Shown here piece by piece: positions 1 to 10,161 of a stretch of DNA of 64,000 nt (positions within the stretch are counted from its first letter, which is position 1; the number at the start of each line of letters is the position of its first letter). The translations under genes were made by a program, and so were the position numbers. The DNA is taken from NCBI GenBank assembly GCA_039566865.1, contig CM076952.1, forward strand, positions 11,366,501-11,430,500, written 5' to 3'. The notes under the pieces were generated by a model. That model did no database searches, had not been told where the DNA came from, and worked only from the letters and a program-made list of their open reading frames with translations. The stretch is from Aurelia coerulea (taxonomy: Eukaryota; Cnidaria; Scyphozoa; Semaeostomeae; Ulmaridae).

Positions 1-1621
1 ATGCGGAAATCATCCAATTTCATGCTTGTCAGCCAATGAGATCACCGCTTTCTAGCCCCTGGAGACAAAATCGCTCGTTTGAGGGAAATTTTCTAGTACC
101 CTCACTAAAACTGAGATGGATGCTAGAATACTTCAGTTATTCGCAATTTTTTTTGATAAATCAGTTGTGGGGATGTCCGTCCAGAGTTGTTTACATGTTT
201 AGGCACATAGCTTGTTTGGGGCCGGAGCTGCGTTCATTTTCCGGTCGAAGAATATTGACCTTCGTTGAAATATCTATAGAAATCGCTACAAATAAGATAT
301 ACAGATAAGAATTTCAGCAATTATGCATACTGACCTCAGCAATAACCCAAACTCCTTTACTGCTATCATATCTCAAAATTGGAGGCAATTTCTAATGATT
401 TCTGGTAGAGATATCATTTGGGCCTAAGCTTGTCCTCGCTTAAAACTCATTCCATTGCACTTAAAAAGTAATGGTAAAATTCTAGAGCTGAATAATGCAC
501 TTACCCATGACTCAGGCACCAGTTTGATTTCGTTTGCCTTTTTTACATTAGCAAATTTTTATAAGAAACGACCAGTTGTGGGTGAATTGCAAAAACTTTC
601 CTCGGTCCATATTTTATCTGCACAGTCTATCCGCTTCAAACAACAAACAGTGAACTTTGTATCATAAAAGTCTTGCATCACAAAACATTCCTATAGAACG
701 ATTCCATGCGCCTTAGCGAGGCACTCGTGAATTGTTTTCACGCATTTGGTTCAATCAGTCAATGCAAACAAACAAAAGTGCAAAACCGGGTATCTTTTTA
801 GCGAACCCAAAACAATGTTTTGTTCTTTTTATGTTTTGCATTGATTGAAATAAGAACGAAAAGAACGAAATGCGTGAATACAATTCACGAGTGCCTCGCT
901 AAAGCGCATGGAATCGTTCAAAAGGAATGTTCTGTGATGCAAGACTTTTATGATACAATGTCAAAGTTCACTGTTTGTTGTTTGAAGCGGAGAATATGTG
1001 TAGAGAAAAATATGGACCGAGGAAAGTTTTTGCAATTTGCCCACAACTGGTTGTTTCTTACAAAAATTTGGCAAATTAAAGAAGGCAAACGAAGTCAAAC
1101 TGGTGTCTGAGTCATGGGTAAGCGCATTATCTAGCTCAAGAACTTTACCATTACTTTTTAAGTGCAATGGAATGAGTTTTAAGCGAGGACAAGCTTAGGC
1201 CCAAATGACATCTCTACCAGAAATCATTAGAAATTTCCTCCAATTTTGAGATATGATAGCAGTAAAGGAGTTTGGGTTATTGCTGAGATCAGTATGCATA
1301 ATTGCTGACATTCTTATCTGTATATCTCATTTGTAGCGATTTCTATAGATATTTCAACGAAGGTCAATATTCTTCGACCGGAAAATGAACGCAGCTCCGG
1401 CCCCAAACAAGCTATGTGCCTAAACATGTAAAAAACTCTGGACGGACATCCCCACAACTGATTTATCAAAAAAAATTGCGAATAACTGAAGTATTCTAGC
1501 ATCCATTTCAGTTTTAGTGAGGGTACTAGAAAATTTACCTCAAACGAGCGATTTTGTCTCCAGGGGCTAGAAAGCGGTGATCTCATTGGCTGACAAGCAT
1601 GAAATTGGATGATTTCCGCAT
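1..1621. repeat. Large palindrome (foldback-like inverted repeat)
   Basis: The first bases of the window (atgcggaaatcatccaat) are the reverse complement of the bases ending at 1621. The match continues inward to about 785 on the left and 826 on the right, leaving a loop of roughly 40 bases with a few indels between the arms. Arms are therefore close to 800 bp. The left edge is cut by the window, so the repeat may extend further. The small open frames inside it are mirror images on the two strands (36-308 plus, 1314-1631 minus) and match no family I know. It looks like a foldback element or an inverted segmental duplication; no transposase is visible. Confidence 0.85.
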
Positions 1622-1746
1622 GCTCTGGCAACCAGTAAGGATTTGAGCCTTATCTTAGTTTGAATTCGATGAAACAGACCCTGTTAAATTTTATGACCAC
1701 CCGACTGAAACTTTTCAGAATGTAGTGGACAAACATGCTCCCAAGG

Positions 1747-1805
1747 GGGAATAACGCAGTTTCTAAGGGGAAATAACACAGTTTCTAAGGGGAAATAACG
1801 CACCT
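1747..1805 (+). repeat. Local 22-bp tandem triplication inside element A
   Basis: Three near-identical units of the form ggggaaataacgcagtttct lie head to tail just before the first long open frame of element A. Copy B has a single equivalent unit (around 3600-3615), so the expansion arose in copy A. It disrupts the endonuclease-RT linker there. Confidence 0.75.
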
Positions 1806-1808
1806 TTT

Positions 1809-3086
1809 ATGAATCCAGAACTGAAAAAGGCTATATATACTCGTTCCAGGCTCAAATATCGATTAAATCAATATCCTTTCAGGCAAAACAAACAAGTTTT
1901 TAAGAAGCAGCGAAACCGATGTGTTGCTTTACGTAATAAAGCCATAAAGAATCATTTTAAGAAAGTCACAAGCAATGGTTTGATGTCCAATAAAGCTTTC
2001 TGGGACCTCGTGAAGCCTTTTCTCTCAAATAAAAGTGGCTTGACTGGCACAGATATTTCCCTGGTTAAGGATGACAAAATAGTTACTGATGATCATGGAT
2101 TATGTGATGTCTTTAACGATTATTACATAAATATTGTCGAAAATGTTTCTGGAAAGAAACCTTCCAGCATTGCCGATGAAATTTCAACTGACGATGACAG
2201 AGAAATTGTGAGATTAATTCTTGAAAGATGTAAGGATCATCTGAGCATTTTAGCGATAGTTCAAGACACTGGATATACTTTTGAGACTTTTTCTTTTAAT
2301 GAGGTTAATACTAGAGATGTATGGTTCCAATTAAAGATGCTCGATAGCAGTAAATCAACAGGTGTTGATCAAATTCCACCTAGACTTGTTTCTCTGGCTA
2401 GCGATGAATTGGCTATCCCTTTAACAAACGCCATCAATTCCAGTATTCGTAACGTTACATTTCCTGAGAATGCGAATACTGCTGCGGTATGCCCTTTGGA
2501 TAAAGGTGAACCCATTCGAACTGTGGAGAGAAATTACCGTCCAGTCAGTGAACTTAACACTTTTTCTAAGATTTTCGAAAAAATTCTAAAGGAACAATTA
2601 ATGCCTTTTCTAAATGATACCCTGTCAACTATTATCGCAGCTTACAGAAAGGCATATAGTACTCAACATGTTTTAATCAGACTCGTGGAAGAGTGGAAAT
2701 CTAAGCTTGATAATAATTTCATTGTTAGTTCCGTCTGGATGGATCTCTCAAAAGCTTCTGATTGCATCCCACATGATTTGATAATAGCCAAACTCCATGC
2801 ATATGGTTTTGATGAAAACGCATTAGTTCTAGTTTATTCCTATTTGAAAACACGGAAGCAAAGTGTGCGGATAAATAACATCTACAGTCCTTTTCAAGAT
2901 GCTGTATCAGGAGTACCCCAAGGATCAGTATTAGGTCCTATTCTTTTCAATTTCTATATAAATGATCTTTTCTTTTTTATAAAGCAAGCGACCATGTACA
3001 ACTATGCTGATGATAATACGTTAGCTTACATTTCCAAGTCCTTGCCAGATTTGGTCAAGGTTTTGGAAAACGAAGCAGATAACGCT
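1809..3086 (+). pseudogene. Copy A: reverse transcriptase, N-terminal two thirds
   Basis: The frame starts inside the endonuclease-RT linker (basic, ELKKAIYTRSR-like) and enters the RT palm and fingers. Visible motifs are the block NYRPVS near residue 237, MDLSKASDCIPHDL (AFD altered to ASD), SGVPQGSVLGPILFN, and the catalytic NYADD at codons 398-402 (bases 3000-3014). This domain would copy the element RNA at a nicked target. The frame does not stop at 3086. It runs into the endonuclease of nested copy B, so the 741-residue open frame 1809-4034 is a chimera of two copies and not a real protein. There are no internal stops in this 1.3 kb, which suggests a fairly recent copy. Confidence 0.9.
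3081..3086 (+). repeat. Target-site duplication of copy B, left
   Basis: aacgct here is repeated at 5797-5802. With one copy and copy B removed, the A reading frame runs on without shift into the segment that in copy B follows the same residues (the WLKEN/WLEQN block). Confidence 0.85.
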
Positions 3087-5676
3087 TCGTTAAATTTAGA
3101 CTCGTTTTTCTCTGCCCTTTCCATTTCCTTGAATTCAGCTTTAGACAAATATGATAATGTGATATTGATGGGAGATATCAACATTAATACCTTTGACAAA
3201 GAAGATGGTGCAAATCAGAAGCTGGTAAACTTTTGTGATGTTTTTGGGCTTTCAAATCTAGTGACGGCCAAAACCTGTTTCACTAAAACTAGTAGCTCTT
3301 CGATTGATGTTATCCTCACTAACAGAGTGAGAAGTTTCCAGAAAACTTCAGTCTTTGAGACAGGTCTTAGCGATTATCATGGTCTCGTTGTCACAGTTCT
3401 AGAATCACATATCCCTCGTCTTAAACCCAAGGTGATTAAGTATAGAAACTATAAAAATTTCGATTCAGTTAAATTTCTTGCAGATGCTCGCACAACTAAT
3501 TTTGATGCCTTGGAGGACCCCGATGATTGCTATAATAACCTTACCAACATCTTCCGAAATCTAGTGGATAAACATGCTCCTCTGAAAACTAAGCTTGCGC
3601 GAGGAAATAGTGCACCTTTCGTAACTCGTGAACTAAAAAAGGCAATTTATACCAGAACGCGGATGAAAAACAAATTCAACAAATATCCTACAAATATAAA
3701 CGAAAGAAACTATAAAAAGCAGCGCAACAAATGCGTTTCCTTACGAAAGAAAGCAATCAAACAACATTTCAAAAAGGCTACTGCTGGAGGTTTAATTTCT
3801 AATCAAGATTTCTGGAATCTGGTTAAACCTTTTCTTTCTAATAAAGGTGGTTTGGTCGGTGATGATATTTCCTTGGTACACAACAACCAAATTGTTACTG
3901 ATGACAGTGAGTTGACTGAGATTTTCAATAATCATTACATTAATATAGTTGAGAAACAAGTGGACAAAAACCTTGTAACATTGCTGATACTGTTAAAAAT
4001 GATGATGATCGACTACTCGTTAGGCTTATTCTAGAGAAGTACAAAGATCACCCTAGTGTTCTTGCCATAAGGGATGGTAGTGATATTTCAAATTCCTTCT
4101 CATTTCACGAGGTGCAACATCATGAGGTCTGGGCTTTACTGAGATCCTTGGACGGAAAAAAATCTACCGGCGAAGATCAAATTCCGCCAAAACTAGTGCA
4201 TTTAGCTGCAGATGAACTTACCGCTCCCTTAACCTTTGCAATAAACAGCTGCTTACAAAGCCATAGGTTTCCAGATAAAGGAAAGCGTGCAGCAGTATGC
4301 CCTTTGGATAAGGGTGAAGCAAATCGCACAGTTGAGAAAAATTTTCGTCCTGTCAGTGTTTTAAATTCATTCTCTAAAATCTATGAAAAAGTCATGAAAC
4401 AGCAATTAGTTGTCTATCTTGATACTACGCTCTCGGTTTTCATAGGCGCATATAGGAAAGCATACGGTACGCAGCACGTTTTGATAAGACTCCTCAAAGA
4501 CTGGAAGACCAAACTTGACAATAAGTACATTGTAGGTGCTTTATTGATGGACTTGTCAAAAGCATTTGATTGCATCCCACACGATCTGCTGATTGCGGAG
4601 CTGAATGCGTACGGTGTGGATGAAAATGCCTTGGTACTAATCTATTCATATCTTAAACGGCGTGAGCAATCCGTGAGGATAAACAATACATACAGTTCCT
4701 TTCAAACAATCTTATCTGGGGTCCCCCAAGGCTCGGTGTTAGGTCCTATTCTTTTTAATGTATATATAAATGATCTTTTTCTGTTTATTAAACAGGCAAC
4801 GCTATATAATTATGCCGACGACAACACGCTTGCTTGTTTCTCTAGGACTCTACCAGATTTGGTGCGAGACTTAGAGGCAGAAGCAGGCGTTGCACTAGAT
4901 TGGTTAAAGGAAAACCATATGATTGCAAATCCATCAAAGTTTCATGCACTGTTAATTAAAAAAAAAAACAGACAACTACCAGTGGTGAGAAAATAAGTAT
5001 TCAAGGAAAAACAATCATGTCTGAAGATTCAGTCAAACTTCTCGGGATTCAACTAGATTATAAACTAAACTTTGATCCACACATCGCAGTACTTTGTAGA
5101 AAAGCTGCAACTCAACTTAATGTCCTAAAGAGGCTTCGAGCTTATATTGGTTTTGATGCGAGAGAAGTCCTTGTTCAGAGCTTTGTTTATTCTAATTTCA
5201 ATTATTGTCCTTTAGTATGGCATTTTTGTTCAGCTAAATCAATGCATAAGATTGAGAAGGTACAAGAACGTGCACTTAGGTTCCTTCATAATGATCATGT
5301 CAGTTCATATAATGACCTTCTACTGAAATCACAACGATGCACCATGCATGTTTACCGACTTAGAGCTATCTCCATAGAAATGTTCAAGACTCTAAATGGT
5401 CTGAATCCATCCTTCATGAAAGATATTTTTCAAGTTAGATCCTCTAATTATTCATCGCGAAATCCTAATAACCTTACTCATTACAGACCAAACCAGGTTA
5501 CTTTCGGTGCTTGCAGTCTCAAGTTCTTAGGACCGCAGATTTGGAATTGCTTACCAAATGAGCTAAAATCGGCTGAAAGCCTTAATATTTTCAAAAGGTT
5601 AATATCACAATGGGATGGCCCCACGTGCAAATGCAACGCCTGTCGTTTTACTGTAAATAATGTACAATCCGTCTAA
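3087..5676 (+). pseudogene. Copy B: endonuclease C-terminus, RT and C-terminal domain
   Basis: In order: the end of the AP-like endonuclease (LMGDIN around 3167, IDVILTNR around 3303, SDYHGLV around 3371), a basic linker, and the RT (NFRPVS near 4345, LLMDLSKAFDCIPHDL near 4545, SGVPQGSVLGPILFN near 4715, catalytic YADD at 4811-4822). A C-terminal region with LGIQLDYKLNF and a terminal Cys cluster (CKCNAC) follows, to the stop at 5676. A single-base shift near 3955 and another in the homopolymeric A-run near 4965 break it into three open frames (to 4034, 4112-4996, 5017-5676). The catalytic residues are intact. AFD is preserved here but lost in copy A. Confidence 0.9.
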
Positions 5677-5796
5677 AAAAAATGTATTTATTTTAATTTA
5701 ATTACTGTATCCATCGATTTTGATTAGTTTCCATGTACATATGTACATAGTAGACGAGATGATTTTTCAATCGATGTAAAATAAAGATACAACAAC
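3087..5796 (+). mobile_element. Non-LTR retrotransposon copy B, inserted in copy A
   Basis: A 5'-truncated, 2.7-kb member of the same family as A. It begins inside the endonuclease and ends with a short UTR and an aataaagatacaacaacaa tail. It is flanked by the 6-bp duplication aacgct. It contains only two obvious frameshifts (near 3955 and in the A-run at about 4960-4970), so it is young. Confidence 0.87.
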
Positions 5797-6570
5797 AACG
5801 CTATGTCTTGGCTTGAACAAAATGAGATGATCGCTAATCCGGACAAATTCCATGCACTTCTTGTCAGAAAAGACCAGACAAACACTTGTGGCATCAATCT
5901 TGATTTTCAGGGACGTTCTATAAAATCTGAAGATACTGTCAAACTACTAGGTGTAACACTAGATTACAAATTGAACTTTGATCCACATCTATCTAACCTT
6001 TGCAAGGAGGCTGCGTCGCAACTAAACTTCCTCAAACGATTAAAGTCATTTTAAGTGGTTTTGCTGAAAAGGAAGTTTTGGTTCAAAGTTTTGTATACTC
6101 GAAGTTTAACTATTGTCCTCTGGTGTGGTACTTTTCATCTTCAAAATCAGTGAAGAAAGTTGAAAGAATACAGGAACGTGCGTTGAGATTTCTGTATAAT
6201 GATCACTGACGTTCCTATAGTGATCTACTTCTCAAATAAAAAAAATGCACAATGCAAGTTGCTCGTCAAAGGAAACTTTGTATCGAAATCTTCAAGACAA
6301 TGAAAAATCTGAATCTATCATTTATGAATAACATCTTTAGTTTCAGAACCTCTAATTATTCATGACGAAATCCAAACAATCTGAATCATTTTCATCCAAA
6401 TCAAGTAACCTTTGGCTCAAAAAGCCTTAAAGCCATGGGACCACAAATCTGGAATTGTCTACCGAATGGATTAAAATCAGCTGAAAACCTAAATAGTTTC
6501 AAAAAAATGATTAAACAATGGGATGGTCCAACATGTAAATGTAATGCGTGTCAATATAACAGTCTGTAAA
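5797..6570 (+). pseudogene. Copy A: RT C-terminal region, decayed
   Basis: Continuation of copy A after the nested insertion. It opens with the duplicated aacgct and encodes MSWLEQNEMIANPDKFHALL, parallel to the WLKENHMIANPSKFHALL segment of copy B. The reading frame shifts near 6040, and stops occur at about 6209, 6236 and 6362. The end retains WNCLPNGLKSAENL and the Cys cluster CKCNACQ. The family function is the RT thumb and an RNA-binding C-terminus; this copy cannot make it. Confidence 0.85.
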
Positions 6571-6679
6571 TTATTCTTGTATTATTATCGTCCATTTATC
6601 TTCCAAAAACTTTATCTATTTATTCATTTATATTAATATTAATTTATTCATTCATATGCTCGGTATTCGATATAGATTA

Positions 6680-6728
6680 GTTGACTTATGTATGTATGTA
6701 TATATCTGTATGTATCTGTATGTATGTT
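6680..6728 (+). repeat. Microsatellite tail (tatg)n of copy A
   Basis: Imperfect tatg/tatctg repeats form the 3' end of element A, immediately before the next repeat at 6733. Confidence 0.65.
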
Positions 6729-6732
6729 AGCT

Positions 6733-6978
6733 ACAATCCTGGCCAAAAGAAGCTGGGACGCAGGCAAATTTCATTGTCTTCATGATGTTTCCTAAAATAT
6801 CGAGGAGAAAACATACGTTTAGAGTCTCCTAATCCCCCCTTCCCCCTACTTCAATGTTGAGAAGGTCGAAAGGCGTTTGATTCAAGCAACTTTGAGAAGG
6901 GGGGAGCGGGGGGCACGTAATCAAAGACCGAAGTAGTGCAATTTTATGATTTGTCCCAAGTATTTTGGCCAAGATTGT
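6733..6978. mobile_element. 245-bp TIR element, copy 1
   Basis: It starts acaatcctggccaaaa and ends ttttggccaagattgt, which are inverted repeats with one mismatch. A near-identical copy lies at 8264-8508 in the same orientation. The size and TIRs fit a MITE-like element. No coding potential. Confidence 0.75.
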
Positions 6979-8263
6979 CTGAAAAATTGCTACCACTACC
7001 TATCATATATGTTTCTATGAATCCAAATCTACTTGTATCAGACAATTTCTTTCACTATGAATGGATAGCCACTAACTGTGGGCTTAACTCCAGAGTACTT
7101 CAGATTTTAATGTTTTCATTGTTACTGGTTCATCCATCAGAACTATGACGTCATTAAATTATGCAAAATTTTCCCATGACGTTCAGCGAAACTTCTCTTG
7201 TGCACGAAACCTGCCAATGATTTTCGTCTGAAAACATCACAGTTATCAAAGAGAACTGGAAAGCAAAGTTTCTTTTGAATCAGTGCAAATTCTGCGCCTC
7301 CGCAGTGCAATTGTCTTATTTTCAAATGTACCGTTAGCCAATTCTCTAACTATTCATTCATTTTCAATGAGATTGAATTCGCTCCACCAAACTTGCATTC
7401 ACCCTGGACGGCATTGAATGGTCTATTGTGCCCGATGAATTGTAATCCACAACTTTTTGTTGAAGAAGAATATACCTGTTGCATAGCAGCAAGGCGGATT
7501 TGCACTGTCTGGAAAATTGAGAAAGGGATCAAATTTGTCAACGCTGCTCCCTACTTTAAACATTAATAACGTCGGCAACGTTTGCCCTATTCTAAAAAAT
7601 TTTGTCTCATTCTAATGAGAAAAATGAGCTTTATTAGCCTATAGTCAGTATTTGCATCGATATTTTCGTGAAATATGATTTCTGACGGTTCTCAATAGAG
7701 CTCAAAAGAAACTTATCCGGAAATGTTTATTTTAAGTTTTTTAATTTTGAGCGCCGTGACATTTCCACCTTCCAGGCAATTTTTACTTGGTTTTTTTGCA
7801 GGAATAGGAAGACTTTGATGTTAAAATGTGGAATCCGACGAATTTGCCAAAAAAGCGTGATTCATCCCAAAATTATGGGGCATTTTTCTTTGGAGCGCCG
7901 TTGTGAGAACCGAAGAATTCACAAGAAACTGGACCTCAAACAATGAGCCCAAAAGCTTTCTTGCAATGATAAGTCATTTTCAAAGAGCAGCGGAGTACAC
8001 AATCTTACGATAGCGGAAGAAAGCTCAGAATCCTAATGTATGTCACTTTTTATAAGGGAATCTTTATTTGAGTGAAAATTGCAGCAATTTTGCCACGCCC
8101 ATTTTTAAGAAGGTGCTCAGCGAATTTAACGAACAATGCCTATTTCGGCATAGATAGCTGAGAACTCACTTCTTGTGTTGGGGATGACGGTGTTAAAATT
8201 TCACACAGAAATCTCTATGGGTTCTCAAGCTATGAGGTATTATTTGTTAACAGTCATTTTCAG
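6979..8263. other. 1.3-kb stretch between the two TIR copies, no gene seen
   Basis: The segment begins ctgaaaa and ends ttttcag, so its ends are inverted repeats that continue the TIRs of the flanking copies. Apart from short open frames without recognisable motifs, I see nothing coding. It may be the internal part of a composite element, with the two 245-bp copies as its ends. Confidence 0.5.
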
Positions 8264-8508
8264 ACAATCCTGGCCAAAAGAAGCTGGGACGCAGGCAAAT
8301 TTCAGTGTCTTCATGATGTTTCCTAAAATATCGAGGAGAAAACATACGTTTAGAGTCTCCTAATCCCCCCTTCCCCCTACTTCAATGTTGAGAAGGTCGA
8401 AAGGCGTTTGATTCAAGCAACTTTGAGAAGGGGGAGCGGGGGGCACGTAATCAAAGACCGAAGTAGTGCAATTTTATGATTTGTCCCAAGTATTTTGGCC
8501 AAGATTGT
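8264..8508. mobile_element. 245-bp TIR element, copy 2
   Basis: Direct repeat of 6733-6978 with the same terminal inverted repeats. The two copies differ by only a few bases, so duplication is recent. Confidence 0.75.
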
Positions 8509-8538
8509 AGGTGTTCAGAATCGAATTAAAATAAAATG

Positions 8539-8594
8539 AACAAACAAACAAACAAACAAACAAGCAAGCAAACAAACAAACAAACAAAAAACAA
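8539..8594 (+). repeat. (aaac)n microsatellite
   Basis: About fourteen caaa units with two caag variants. The open frames on the minus strand here are only a reading of this repeat. Confidence 0.9.
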
Positions 8595-8968
8595 AGTACG
8601 TACTCGTGGCGATAGACAGATATTCTCGATATCCTGAGGTATAAATCGTGCGTTGTACTAAAGCATCCAGTGTTATACCCAAGCTTGATAAAATGTTCGC
8701 CACACATGTCATACCAAAAACACTGACACCCGATAATGACCCTCCGTTCAACGGTGATGATTATGAATGATATTTAACTGCCCTCGGAATCAACAAGAAA
8801 TCCGTCTACTCCGAAATGGCCTCAAGGGAATGATGAAGTAGAAAAGTTCAACCAGCCACTGGGAAATGCATTAAAAACTGCAACGGTTGAAGGGAAAGTG
8901 TGGCAGTGAAAGATTAATTGCTTCTTACTGCAATATCGCACCACTCCTCACAGTCCTAGGAAAGTATC
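8594..8968 (+). pseudogene. Ty3/Gypsy retrotransposon integrase core, remnant (left half)
   Basis: Read by hand from 8594, the frame gives KYVLVAIDRYSRYPEV, a stop, then IVRCTKASSVIPKLDK, a TPDNDPPFN block, a stop near 8767, and after frameshifts WPQGNDEVEKFNQPLG and LLQYRTTPHS. This is the order of the DDE integrase core of Ty3/Gypsy (Mag-like) elements: the first Asp in AIDRYSRYPE, the second in the (S/T)DNGPPF block (here G changed to D), and Glu in NDEVE. The protein would insert reverse-transcribed element DNA. At least two stops and frameshifts make it dead. It is cut at 8968 by the PLE and resumes at 16901. No LTRs or other Gypsy domains are visible. Confidence 0.82.
8956..8968 (+). 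repeat. Target-site duplication of composite PLE, left
   Basis: ctaggaaagtatc matches 16898-16910 (ctacgaaagtatc) at 12 of 13 positions. The Gypsy integrase frame continues on the far side. Confidence 0.75.
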
Positions 8969-9066
8969 AACAAAAATATGTTCGTTGCGTGTGGTACTAT
9001 TTAACTGAACAGTAATATAATATATAAATGATTTAAGTACCAAAATAGCTTAGATGTTTAAAACAC

Positions 9067-9095
9067 GACGTTTCAAGCATATACTCGTTATCAAG
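9067..9095 (-). ncRNA. Hammerhead-like motif of PLE (degenerate)
   Basis: On the minus strand: cttgataa, then cgag-tatatg-cttg as possible stem II, then aaacgtc. The layout matches the PLE hammerhead core (CUGAUGA, stem II, GAAAC, GUC) but C3 and G8 are changed, so this copy is probably inactive. Confidence 0.4.
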
Positions 9096-9137
9096 TGACT
9101 CGAAATCAATCGAGCCGAGCAAAGAGAAGAGAAGATT

Positions 9138-10151
9138 TTTTTTTATTCAAATATTAAATTTTACAAGATACTTTACATTATACTATACCTAATTCTAATT
9201 ACTATACGACACTACAAGTACGATACCATGGGGAGCAAAAGACTACGACTACCCCATGGCCAATATCTAAAAACATGAAACGTTAAAACCGTATACAATC
9301 ACACTACGAACAATTTATAAATTAAAGGATACTATACTGGATTCAGTTTCACTCCAGATGTCAGGTCAGTGTTGCGATGAATTTGTAGATGCAACGAGTG
9401 CAACTCATTTGGTGTAAATTTAGGCAAGTAAAATGCCTCCATCTGATGTGAAACAGAATTTACAAGGAAAAGAACACTAACGGTACGGGACTTGGTGATT
9501 GCTTAGGGCATGGCTAAATTCTCAATAGATCTTAATCAAACCGACCAGTTTCGTGGATGAAGCGTAAAGTTCATTCGAGTACATTTCTATTCAACTCATT
9601 AGGAAGGTCTTCATCACCATACAATAAAAGCTGCGTCAAAGAATGATTTGAAAGATTGGTGATCTGTACATATGGTCGTAATAATTCAACAATTCCAGCG
9701 AGAAGATTTTGTCGTTGAACATTAAAAGAAGGGCAGAGCAACAAAAAGTGCTCCGTGTCTTCAATGCCATCGCTTGTTGGGCACATTGGGTTTATGGTAT
9801 CTCTGAAATTATGCTTGAATTTATGGAGATTTAACTTGCTGAGACCAACCCTGAGTTGTGTTAGGTAGGATAATCCTGTGGGATCGTGAATTCCAAATAC
9901 AGATTTTGCAGGGGGACGGATTATTGATAAGAGCTTTTTCTTAAAAACAGCAATAGAAGGCGCAAGTCTCAATTCAGGCTCAAGCTTATTCCATTCGCAT
10001 AAACAGTTTGGATAGAAGGAAGACTTGAATTTTTCTGTCCTTGCCTTTAATCGCCCAATGACATCCTGTCCGCGGAGACGGTACTGCGACTGATGAAGAG
10101 GGGGAATTGGATCAACTGTATACTCAGGACTAAGATTATTTATAAATTTGT
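9138..10151 (-). mobile_element. Non-LTR element of family D (copy D2), inserted in the PLE
   Basis: A 5'-truncated copy in minus orientation ending in poly-A (plus-strand run of T at 9138-9144). It is flanked by agagaagatt at 9128-9137 and 10152-10161. Its 3' UTR matches that of full-length element D (39475-39720), including the ggccatggggtagtc block and the final aatatttgaat before the A-run. Confidence 0.88.
9571..10151 (-). pseudogene. Copy D2: C-terminal part of non-LTR ORF2
   Basis: The frame from the truncation point at 10151 to the stop near 9571 encodes the RT C-terminal region: NLSPEYTVDPIPPLHQSQY, SFYPNCLCEWNKL, SIIRPPAKSVFGIHDPTG, LTQLRVGLSKLNLHKF. A Cys/His segment MCPTSDGIEDTEHFLLLC follows. 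It parallels residues encoded at 34720-35257 in element D. The open frame extends upstream to 10290, but that extra part is PLE 3' sequence, so the 239-residue reading is a junction artefact. The catalytic RT core is missing. Confidence 0.88.
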
Positions 10152-10161
10152 AGAGAAGATT

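Larger units (their letters stand above)
1622..6730 (+). mobile_element. Non-LTR retrotransposon copy A (interrupted by copy B)
   Basis: Copy A comprises 1640-3086 and 5797-about 6730. It starts in the last part of the endonuclease domain (the bases encoding the VDKHAP-like segment near 1727-1742) and runs through RT and the C-terminal region. It ends in a (tatg)n-rich tail at 6680-6727. The two halves join in frame after one copy of the 6-bp duplication aacgct is removed. The family belongs to the Jockey/CR1/L2-like superfamily by its RT motifs; the exact clade cannot be fixed by eye. It is 5' truncated, as is usual for such elements, and the 3' third carries several stops and frameshifts. 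Confidence 0.85.

Noticed and set aside
36..1631. Paired open frames starting MRSPLSSPWRQNRSF on each strand
   Set aside because: Mirror readings of the 1-1621 palindrome with no recognisable domain.
6733..8508. LTR pair of a small LTR element (TRIM)
   Set aside because: The direct repeats lack TG...CA ends and instead have clear terminal inverted repeats. No primer-binding site or polypurine tract is seen.
8474..8751. Cys/Phe/Leu-rich open frames
   Set aside because: They are readings of the (aaac)n microsatellite.
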